Positions 1 through 5,350 of a stretch of 8,082 nt of DNA are shown in pieces. Below the pieces are notes generated by a model, which saw nothing but the letters and a program-made list of their open reading frames with translations, was not told the origin of the DNA and searched no databases. Position 1 is the first letter of the stretch; each line of letters starts with the position of its first letter. Both the position numbers and the translations under genes were made by a program. The DNA is from an uncultured Eubacteriales bacterium (GTDB taxonomy: Bacteria > Bacillota > Clostridia > Oscillospirales > CAG-272): NCBI GenBank assembly GCA_900550625.1, contig URSW01000070.1, forward strand, positions 1 through 8,082, given 5' to 3'.

Positions 1-439
1 CGCCCGCCTTGTCCGTTATCGTCCATTCCGCGACGGGGGCGTTGAGCCCGTACTGCTCATACTCCTGCGCGCTTGAGTCGATCTTCTTGCGCGCAAGGGG
101 GTATCCCGCGATCGAGATAAGCTCGGAGACCTTCGTCGTCCGGAGCGAGAGGTGCTCGTGTCCCTTTATGCGGAAATCGTTGTTCGGATCGCGGTAGATC
201 TCAAAGCTGCCGTATTCGTTCTTTACCGATATCGACTGCACGTTCTCCGCCGTGATGCGGGGGAATATCTGTATGCGGTCCGTCGTGTCGATCGCCTCGC
301 CCTGCTGGGTCTCGATCGGTACCTTTACCGTCTCCTCCGGCTCAAGCGCGGGACCGAGCACGGTGAGGTAAAGCACGGCGCCGACGGCGAAAACGGCAAC
401 GAGAACAAGCGCAATGATTATTCTGCGTCGGTTTTTCAT
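1..439 (-). CDS. DUF4340 domain protein, C-terminus missing (left edge)
   Basis: This gene is not closed inside the window: reading from the ATG at 439-437, 146 codons are open to the left edge. It begins with basic residues (MKNRRR) and one hydrophobic segment at about residues 7-29, followed by a Glu/Pro/Thr-rich linker, so it is probably an N-terminally anchored membrane protein whose body lies outside the membrane. The visible domain (about residues 55-146) has alternating short strands and a YGLNAP motif near residue 130, as in DUF4340 proteins, which typically accompany GldG-like proteins in ABC operons. The ATG overlaps the stop of the preceding GldG-like gene (ATGA, 436-439), and AGGAG at 453-449 sits 9 nt upstream, so translation is probably coupled. 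Biochemical function is unknown; a role as accessory subunit of the transporter is inference. Confidence 0.75.
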   Translation of the reverse strand, partial: MKNRRRIIIALVLVAVFAVGAVLYLTVLGPALEPEETVKVPIETQQGEAIDTTDRIQIFPRITAENVQSISVKNEYGSFEIYRDPNNDFRIKGHEHLSLRTTKVSELISIAGYPLARKKIDSSAQEYEQYGLNAPVAEWTITDKAG

Positions 440-1944
440 GAGTGCTTTCTCCTGACGTAAACGAATACTCCGGCGGCAGAGATGCAGACGGGCAGTGCGG
501 CGGTGAACAGCACGGTCCATGCGTTCGCCTGCTTTGTGGTTATGGTTATATCGGTCTTGTCGAACGCCTTATACGGAATATCCGTAAGTATTCTCTCCCT
601 TCCCATTGCAAGCATTGCGGAGCGCAGTATCTCGGAATTCGCGTAAGCGTTCGAAAGAAGATAATCCGACGAGGTGAATGACGCCGAGCCGCAGGCAAGG
701 ACGTAGGAGTAATAGTTTTCGTTGTTTATGATAACCTTGTCGCGCGACAGGGTCATTATGGTTTCGCTGCCGGAGGAGAGAGTTTCCTCTCCGCGGCGCA
801 CCTCGGAGCTTGAATACGATTTGAGCACGGGGAACACCTGACGTGTTCCGGTAAGTCCGCCGCCCTCCTTCCAGAGGATATCGACGGGCATCGCATAGCG
901 GCATACCGTCTTCGGCATCGAGTCAAGCTCGCTTATGTCCGCGTAAAGCGATGCGCCGAGCGCACCGTCCTCGGCGCTGTCCTTATCGACGTATTCGGCG
1001 ATGACCGTTATGCCGTCAACGCTCGTTGCGTGGTCGTAATCGCGGAGATAGGTGTTCGAGCGGAACGATATTCCCCATTCCTCAAGGAATTCGTTCAGGT
1101 TGACGAGGTTCGCCGACTTTTCGTAATCGGCGAAAATCATGAAGCAGCCGTAGCTGTCGAGGAAGGTGTCGAGCTTTGCGATCTCGTTCGCGCTCTCCGA
1201 TTCCGCCTCGCGTCCGATGAAGTCGTACAGCGGCGCGTCGGCGATGATTATACGGCAGTCGGCGGGGATGTCCTCGAGCGAAAGGTCGATTTCCCTGACA
1301 TCAAAGCCCGCGTCGGAGAACATCGTGTGGATCGCACGCTTTTCGCCCGAGGTCTCGCCGTGCCCCTTCGTGAAACAGACGATCGGCATATCGGAAGCCG
1401 TGACCTGATAGATTGCGGACACGAGCTTATTCTCTCCGTTGTAGCCCCAGATATTCTGATAGTTGTCGTCGAAGATGAAGAACGAATCGATCAGCATTAC
1501 GCGGAATTCCGTGCCGCTCTCGACGATGACCGAGGTAGGGGCGATCTTCGTCGCCGCGCTTTCGGCATACGGCTTGAAGAAATTGTATTCGCGGTAGACG
1601 TCGTGGCACTCGACGTTGATGTTGTCAAACTCCTGCGCGAGAAGCTGCGCAGTGCGGTAGACGTACTTCGTGTATTCGGAATAGGTTCCCTCGCTTATCT
1701 CGTCCGGCTGCGCCGCGAAATAGATGTTGACGGGGGAGGTGATCTCCTCCATATACTTCTTCGTTGCATCGGAAAGGGAGTATACCTCCTTTTCCGTCAT
1801 GTCCGCATACCAGAGGTACTTTTCGGAAAGCGCGGTAAATATCACGTTGGCAAGCACGACGAGCGCAACGGTAAACACGGTTATCGCGGTCGCGGTTGAG
1901 CCGTAACGGAATTTCTTTGACGCAAGATATCCTGTTTTTTTCAT
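436..1944 (-). CDS. GldG-like ABC transporter auxiliary membrane protein
   Basis: A 502-residue protein with a hydrophobic segment at about residues 16-38, a large extracytoplasmic region, and a second membrane helix at about 476-496 followed by a short basic tail (RRKHS). This two-helix layout matches GldG-type auxiliary proteins of ABC-2 transporters. The central region carries FTKGHGE at about 191-197, the GHGE-type motif typical of this family, next to alternating strand/helix patterns (residues 187-240) expected of its Rossmann-like core. The start is supported by AAGGA at 1957-1953, 8 nt before the ATG. It lies 47 nt after the permease gene and overlaps the DUF4340 gene by 4 nt. In Bacteroidetes GldG works with GldA and GldF and is needed for gliding; here the substrate is unknown and gliding is not implied. 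The gene symbol is left blank because orthology to true gldG cannot be shown. Confidence 0.86.
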   Translation of the reverse strand: MKKTGYLASKKFRYGSTATAITVFTVALVVLANVIFTALSEKYLWYADMTEKEVYSLSDATKKYMEEITSPVNIYFAAQPDEISEGTYSEYTKYVYRTAQLLAQEFDNINVECHDVYREYNFFKPYAESAATKIAPTSVIVESGTEFRVMLIDSFFIFDDNYQNIWGYNGENKLVSAIYQVTASDMPIVCFTKGHGETSGEKRAIHTMFSDAGFDVREIDLSLEDIPADCRIIIADAPLYDFIGREAESESANEIAKLDTFLDSYGCFMIFADYEKSANLVNLNEFLEEWGISFRSNTYLRDYDHATSVDGITVIAEYVDKDSAEDGALGASLYADISELDSMPKTVCRYAMPVDILWKEGGGLTGTRQVFPVLKSYSSSEVRRGEETLSSGSETIMTLSRDKVIINNENYYSYVLACGSASFTSSDYLLSNAYANSEILRSAMLAMGRERILTDIPYKAFDKTDITITTKQANAWTVLFTAALPVCISAAGVFVYVRRKHS

Positions 1945-1991
1945 ATGACGGTTCCTTATCTGTAAATTTCGGTCGGATTCGGTCTTTCTTC

Positions 1992-2699
1992 TCAGCTCCA
2001 GCGTCTCTTCTCATAGACGCGGTAGGCGAGGAACAGAAAGATCGCGCATATCGAAAGGTAGTAGAACGCCGCGGAAAAATCGAATATCCCGTTTGTGAAG
2101 GCGGCATAGCGCGCGTATATCGAGATGAACGCAAGCACCTTTCTCACCGGGTAGAAGTCGATGAGCGAATTCGAAAGCGATATCCCCATGAGCGCAAGCA
2201 GCACGCCGATCGTGCCGAGCCCCGCCGTAAACTGATTCGCCGTGAGAGAGGAGATGAAGATGCCGATGGCGATGAAGCACATTCCGACGAAGATCACCGC
2301 GATCATGCAGCCGAAGGCGCGTCCCCAGTTGAATTCGCCGTACAGGGACAGCGGTATGAAGTAAAGCGCGGTCACGGCGATCGTGCAGAAGAAGAGCGTG
2401 AACGCCGCGAGGAATTTCGCCGCGACGATCGAGAACAGCCCGACGGGTGAGGTCATAAGAAGCTGCTCCGTGCGCGTGCGCCTCTCCTCAGCGAAGGATT
2501 TCATCGTCAGAAGCGGAAGAATGATTATATACGCGAACATGAGAGCCTGATAGTACATGGACACGTCGGTGGTCTTTGTGATCTCCATCGTGAGGAGTCC
2601 GAACAAAAGACCGGAGGCGGCGAGAAAGACCGCGCAGAAAACGTATCCGGCCGAAGTCGTGAAATACGAGCGCATCTCACGCTTATATACAGCAAACAT
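1992..2699 (-). CDS. ABC-2 type transporter permease (GldF/NosY-like)
   Basis: The chosen protein is 235 residues (MFAVYKREMRSYF start) with six likely membrane helices at about 18-38, 50-66, 96-116, 131-151, 156-174 and 210-227. A short N-terminal amphipathic stretch and the cytoplasmic segment KSFAEERRTRTEQLLMTSPV (67-86), between helices 2 and 3, are characteristic of ABC-2 permeases of the GldF/NosY group; this segment probably contacts the ATPase. The frame is open upstream to an ATG at 2822, but the ATG at 2699 is preferred: it has the purine-rich SD GAGGGA (2712-2707) 7 nt upstream and gives the family's usual N-terminus. The 41 extra residues of the longer reading look non-homologous. 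It probably forms a membrane dimer powered by the ATPase encoded upstream. Export rather than import is typical of ABC-2 systems, but the cargo is unknown. Confidence 0.9.
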   Translation of the reverse strand: MFAVYKREMRSYFTTSAGYVFCAVFLAASGLLFGLLTMEITKTTDVSMYYQALMFAYIIILPLLTMKSFAEERRTRTEQLLMTSPVGLFSIVAAKFLAAFTLFFCTIAVTALYFIPLSLYGEFNWGRAFGCMIAVIFVGMCFIAIGIFISSLTANQFTAGLGTIGVLLALMGISLSNSLIDFYPVRKVLAFISIYARYAAFTNGIFDFSAAFYYLSICAIFLFLAYRVYEKRRWS

Positions 2700-2894
2700 T
2701 TGAAAATCCCTCTCTGAATTTATTTTTTCGGTGATGATGTGAGTCCGTGCCGACGAATCCGTCATCGGTATTGCGGTGAGGAGGTGCATCCCGCAAAAGC
2801 TGTGCATGAGTCCCCGGCGCATCCGGCGTTCCGGGCAGATTGCCGCGTCTTCCCGAAGCCGCGCCGATGCCTTTATGACCCTTGACAGCCGGAA
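2700..2894 (-). other. Spacer between ATPase and permease genes with open frame and hairpin
   Basis: This 195-nt spacer is unusually long inside an otherwise compact operon. It is in the same frame as both neighbours and contains no further stop, so only the ATPase TAA (2897-2895) separates the two coding frames. A hairpin at 2813-2835 has arms CCCGG/CCGGG and CGC/GCG with a 2-nt bulge and a 5-nt loop; it is not followed by a T-run on the minus strand, so it is not an ordinary intrinsic terminator. The permease SD lies at its left end. No independent gene or convincing promoter was recognised. Confidence 0.5.
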
Positions 2895-3836
2895 TTACTT
2901 TCTGTCCGTGAGGCGGACGAAAATCTCCTCAAGTCCCGCCTGTACCGCTTCGAGTCCGACGATCGGATACGACGCATCCGCAAGCGCGCGGAACACCGGC
3001 TTTCTTACGTCAAGCCCGTGATCGGCTGTCACCGTATATGTGTACGCATCGTCCACGCGTGCGCCGAACACCTCGACCTGCGCCACTCCCGGAACTCCGC
3101 GAAGCACGCGAAGCACCTCGCGCTGCGGTCCCGCAACGGTGAAGTTGTAGCGGCGTATCTCCTCTACGGTGCGTGCGATGTTCTCCGCCTTCTCGTCCGC
3201 AACGATGCGTCCGGCGTTGATTATCACAATCCTGTCGCACACCGCCTGAACCTCGGACAGGATGTGGGTCGAAAGTATGACCGTGTGGTTTCTTCCGAGG
3301 TTTCGTATAAGATTCCGTATTTCGATTATCTGCTTGGGGTCGAGACCGATCGTCGGCTCGTCGAGAATGATTATCTTCGGATTTCCGACGAGCGCCTGCG
3401 CTATGCCGATCCTCTGGCGGTATCCCTTGGAAAGATTCGCAATAACGCGGTCGCGCACATCCTTTACCCGCGTGACCTGCATCACCTCATCGAGATGCGC
3501 GCGGCGGTCGAGTCTGCACGACTTGAGCTCATAGACGAAGTTGAGGTACTCCCCGACCGTCATCTCGGTATAAAGCGGAGGCTGCTCCGGAAGGAATCCG
3601 ATCCGCTTTTTCGCCTCGGTCGGATCGTCGAGTATGTCGAGCCCGTCGATCTTCACCTCGCCCGAGGTCGAGGAAAGATACCCCGTCAGGATGTTCATCG
3701 TGGTGGATTTGCCCGCACCGTTCGGCCCGAGGAATCCGACGATCTCGCCTTCGCCGACGGTCATCGAGATCCCGTCGAGCGCAAGCTTTTTCCCGTACCG
3801 CTTGACGAGATCGTGTATTTCGATCATTGCTGCCAT
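2895..3836 (-). CDS. ABC transporter ATP-binding protein (ABC-2/GldA-like)
   Basis: A complete 313-residue ATPase that should power the adjacent ABC-2 permease at the inner face of the cytoplasmic membrane. All motifs are present in order: Walker A GPNGAGKST (37-45), Q-loop Gln85 in LPEQPPL, signature LSKGYRQR (135-142), Walker B IIILDEP (155-161, with Asp159 and Glu160), D-loop GLDP (164-167) and H-loop His191. Residues about 225-310 form the extra C-terminal domain usual in ABC-2 exporters of the GldA/CcmA/NatA type. It is first in the operon, followed by permease, GldG-like and DUF4340 genes. The ATG at 3836 is preferred over Met4, which has no SD. The upstream purines are GGGG at 3847-3844 (7 nt away) and GGAGG at 3854-3850 (13 nt away); the latter can be buried in a hairpin. 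Family assignment is firm, substrate unknown. Confidence 0.95.
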   Translation of the reverse strand: MAAMIEIHDLVKRYGKKLALDGISMTVGEGEIVGFLGPNGAGKSTTMNILTGYLSSTSGEVKIDGLDILDDPTEAKKRIGFLPEQPPLYTEMTVGEYLNFVYELKSCRLDRRAHLDEVMQVTRVKDVRDRVIANLSKGYRQRIGIAQALVGNPKIIILDEPTIGLDPKQIIEIRNLIRNLGRNHTVILSTHILSEVQAVCDRIVIINAGRIVADEKAENIARTVEEIRRYNFTVAGPQREVLRVLRGVPGVAQVEVFGARVDDAYTYTVTADHGLDVRKPVFRALADASYPIVGLEAVQAGLEEIFVRLTDRK

Positions 3837-3847
3837 AAAAAGACCCC

Positions 3848-3870
3848 GCCCTCCGAAGGAAGGCTTCCTT
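3848..3870 (-). promoter_or_regulatory. Competing hairpins over the ATPase gene's ribosome-binding region
   Basis: Two mutually exclusive hairpins can be drawn in the leader RNA just before the ATPase start. In one, AAGGAA (3870-3865) pairs with TTCCTT (3861-3856) around a GCC loop. In the other, GCCTTCC (3864-3858) pairs with GGAGGGC (3854-3848) around a TTC loop, with one G-U pair, hiding the GGAGG SD. After it come GGGG and TCTTTTT (3843-3837) directly before the ATG. The pairing is seen in the sequence; a role as translational switch or attenuator is inference. Confidence 0.4.
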
Positions 3871-3901
3871 TCATACTTTCATGCTTTGATTCTCATGCTT
3901 T
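3871..3901 (-). repeat. Short direct repeats AAAGYATGA in the ABC operon leader
   Basis: On the minus strand AAAGCATGA occurs at 3901-3893 and 3887-3879, and a one-base variant AAAGTATGA at 3879-3871. The exact copies start 14 nt apart and lie 35-65 nt before the ATPase start. They could be a protein-binding array or chance in an AT-rich leader; nothing in the sequence decides between these. Confidence 0.35.
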
Positions 3902-3965
3902 ATACTGTGTACGCGTTTTGTATGCGCTTTTTCATCCGATGCGGATGCCGGACGGAAAGAAAGCG

Positions 3966-3993
3966 CGCCGTGCATTATCCGATCGGCACGGCG
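3966..3993. repeat. 8-bp inverted repeat with 12-nt spacer (operator-like dyad)
   Basis: CGCCGTGC at 3966-3973 is perfectly complemented by GCACGGCG at 3986-3993. The 12-nt spacer itself contains the palindrome CCGATCGG (3979-3986, sharing one base with the right arm). It lies between the AT-rich promoter-like stretch and the ABC operon start. It could be a repressor operator or a leader-RNA hairpin; no T-run follows on the minus strand that would make it a classical terminator. Confidence 0.4.
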
Positions 3994-4006
3994 GACGGAT
4001 TTTTAC

Positions 4007-4043
4007 TTTATATCTAAATTGTATCATGCATTTTTATACAATT
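4007..4043 (-). promoter_or_regulatory. AT-rich stretch with candidate -10 hexamers for the ABC operon
   Basis: This is the most AT-rich part of the gap. On the minus strand it contains three -10-like hexamers, TATAAA (4038-4033), TACAAT (4023-4018) and TATAAA (4012-4007). A perfect -35 hexamer TTGACA lies at 4082-4077, but its distance to each of these is far from 17 nt, and no good -35 is spaced correctly. A promoter here is therefore likely from position only and its exact boxes are not resolved. Confidence 0.3.
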
Positions 4044-4198
4044 CTTGAACGCACGGAAAAAGTTTTATCGGAGCACTGTCAAAGCGTTCCGGCAAAGCCG
4101 AAGCGGTGAACCGCAGTGAGATTTTTCCGTTCGGGAAACAACCGACGTTCAGCCGCTTTGCGCTTCCGCCGAACCTTTGCGGCATCTCCGCCGTGTCC

Positions 4199-4216
4199 CC
4201 GCGCCGCTCGGCGCGG
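4199..4216. repeat. Strong GC-rich hairpin downstream of rlmN
   Basis: CCGCGCC (4199-4205) and GGCGCGG (4210-4216) form a perfect 7-bp, all-GC stem around a 4-nt GCTC loop; two further C-G pairs (4197-4198 with 4219-4220) are possible past a CA bulge. It lies 73 nt after the rlmN stop. No T-run follows it in the minus direction, so it may protect an mRNA 3' end or belong to a repeat rather than act as an intrinsic terminator. Confidence 0.4.
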
Positions 4217-4280
4217 CAGGGGCGCAGACCAAGCTGCGTTCGCCGCTTCGGGGCAATCACGGTGGTTATCGCCGAGCGGG

Positions 4281-4299
4281 AGGAAAGCTCAGCTTTCCT
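4281..4299 (-). repeat. Inverted repeat spanning the rlmN stop codon
   Basis: AGGAAAGC and GCTTTCCT form a perfect 8-bp stem whose 3-nt loop is exactly the rlmN TGA stop (4291-4289). The continuation in the transcription direction is C/G-rich rather than T-rich, so it does not fit a rho-independent terminator. It may stabilise the 3' end or be coincidental. Confidence 0.4.
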
Positions 4300-5350
4300 T
4301 CATGCTCCGTCTCAGCTGCCCGCAGGAAGCGTTTATATCCGAGCCGAGGCGGCGGCGTATCGTCGCGTTTACCCCGCGCCGCTTCAGCTCCTCGCAGAAG
4401 GCGCGCGCGCTTTCCCTCTCCGGGGCGGAAAGCCCCGTCTCGCGCACCTCGTTCAGCATTATGAGATTGACATGGACGATCGGTCCGATCTCTCGGCGCA
4501 GCAGCGCGGCAAGGGCGCGCGCATCGGCGGTCGAATCGTTCTTCCCCGAGATCAGCGTATATTCAAACGAAATGCGCCGTCCGGTCTTGCCGAAATAATA
4601 TCTGCACGCCTCCATAAGCTCCGCTATCGGATAACGCCTGTTGACAGGCATTATCTCGCTCCGCTTTTCGTCGCTGTGCGCATGGAGCGACACCGACAGT
4701 GTGACCGGCATCCCCTCGTCCGCCAGCCGGACGATACCGGGCACGATGCCGCAGGTCGATACCGAGATATGGCGCAGACCGATGTTAAGACCCTCCTCCG
4801 ACGACACAAGACGGAGAAATTTCACGGTCGATTCGTAATTGTCGAGCGGCTCTCCGATGCCCATCATGACCACGCCGTCGATCCGCTCTCCGCGGTCGCG
4901 CCCGGCGGCGATCACCTGACCGAGTATCTCCGACGGTGTGAGATTTCTCACCCTTCCGCCGATCGTGGATGCGCAGAAGCGGCATCCCATCGCGCATCCC
5001 GCCTGCGACGACACGCAGACCGTCGTGCCGTGCTCATATTTCATGAACACGCTCTCGACGCACTCTCCGTCCTCAAGCTCAAACGCATATTTCACGGTTT
5101 CATCGAGAGACGATTCGAATCGCGCGGCAACCGTGCAGCGGCGGTAATCCGCGCGCTCGGCGACAAGGGCGCGAAACGTCTTCGGCAGATTCGTCATCTC
5201 GTCAAATTCCGCGCCTCGCATCATCCACGAATAAAGCTGATCGGCGCGGTAGCGCGCTTCGCCGAGCGACACGATGTAATCGCGCAGCTCGTCCCTCGTC
5301 ATCGAAAGTATATCGGGCGCGGCGCTGCCGTGCGGTTTTGTTCCGGTCAT
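4289..5350 (-). CDS. rlmN: Dual-specificity rRNA/tRNA adenine-C2 methyltransferase RlmN
   Basis: A complete 353-residue radical-SAM enzyme that methylates C2 of A2503 in 23S rRNA and of A37 in a set of tRNAs (established for the family). The [4Fe-4S] cluster motif CxxxCxxC is Cys119, Cys123, Cys126 (CAMGCRFC). Other hallmarks are Cys112 and Cys343 (in SDINASCGQLR), equivalent by spacing and context to the E. coli catalytic pair Cys118 and Cys355, Glu99 in VESVFM, GIGEPLDN (164-171) for SAM binding, and STCGIVP (198-204). All catalytic residues are therefore intact. The frame is open further upstream into rsmB, but the ATG at 5350 is chosen because it overlaps the rsmB stop as ATGA and has AAGGA (5361-5357) 6 nt upstream. 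It is the last gene of the translation cluster here; the PP2C phosphatase and PASTA kinase genes that often follow in Firmicutes are absent. Confidence 0.97.
   Translation of the reverse strand: MTGTKPHGSAAPDILSMTRDELRDYIVSLGEARYRADQLYSWMMRGAEFDEMTNLPKTFRALVAERADYRRCTVAARFESSLDETVKYAFELEDGECVESVFMKYEHGTTVCVSSQAGCAMGCRFCASTIGGRVRNLTPSEILGQVIAAGRDRGERIDGVVMMGIGEPLDNYESTVKFLRLVSSEEGLNIGLRHISVSTCGIVPGIVRLADEGMPVTLSVSLHAHSDEKRSEIMPVNRRYPIAELMEACRYYFGKTGRRISFEYTLISGKNDSTADARALAALLRREIGPIVHVNLIMLNEVRETGLSAPERESARAFCEELKRRGVNATIRRRLGSDINASCGQLRRSMKES

Larger units (their letters stand above)
3837..4288. other. 452-nt intergenic region between rlmN and the ABC operon
   Basis: No gene is supported here. 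The half next to rlmN (about 4081-4288) is GC-rich and packed with short inverted repeats: 4199-4216, 4124-4138 (TTTCC/GGAAA), 4103-4114 (GCGG/CCGC) and 4090-4100 (CGGC/GCCG). The half next to the ABC operon (about 3871-4070) is AT-richer and should hold the operon's promoter. No GC stem followed by a clear T-run in the minus direction was found after rlmN, so no intrinsic terminator is annotated. A 78-codon GTG-initiated minus frame (4260-4024) lacks an SD and runs through the hairpins, so it was not called. Confidence 0.6.

Noticed and set aside
2700..2822. Upstream ATG (2822) for the permease, adding 41 residues
   Set aside because: No SD at that ATG; the extra residues do not resemble ABC-2 permease N-termini, while the ATG at 2699 has a good SD and the expected first helix.
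3837..3864. Intrinsic terminator made of the GCCTTCC/GGAGGGC stem and the TCTTTTT run
   Set aside because: Four G residues separate stem and T-run, the T-run is interrupted, and it ends directly at the ATPase start codon; kept only as a possible regulatory leader.
4018..4082. Promoter built from the perfect TTGACA at 4082-4077
   Set aside because: No -10-like hexamer occurs at 16-18 nt from it; the nearest TATAAA is 38 nt away.
3018..4109. 363-codon plus-strand open frame opposite the ATPase gene
   Set aside because: Aligned shadow of the ABC ATPase; no recognisable protein features.
4024..4260. 78-codon GTG-started minus-strand frame in the intergenic gap
   Set aside because: No Shine-Dalgarno before the GTG, it reads through several hairpins, and the product is Arg-rich with no recognisable motif. 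It could be revisited if the stretch proves to be repeated or conserved.
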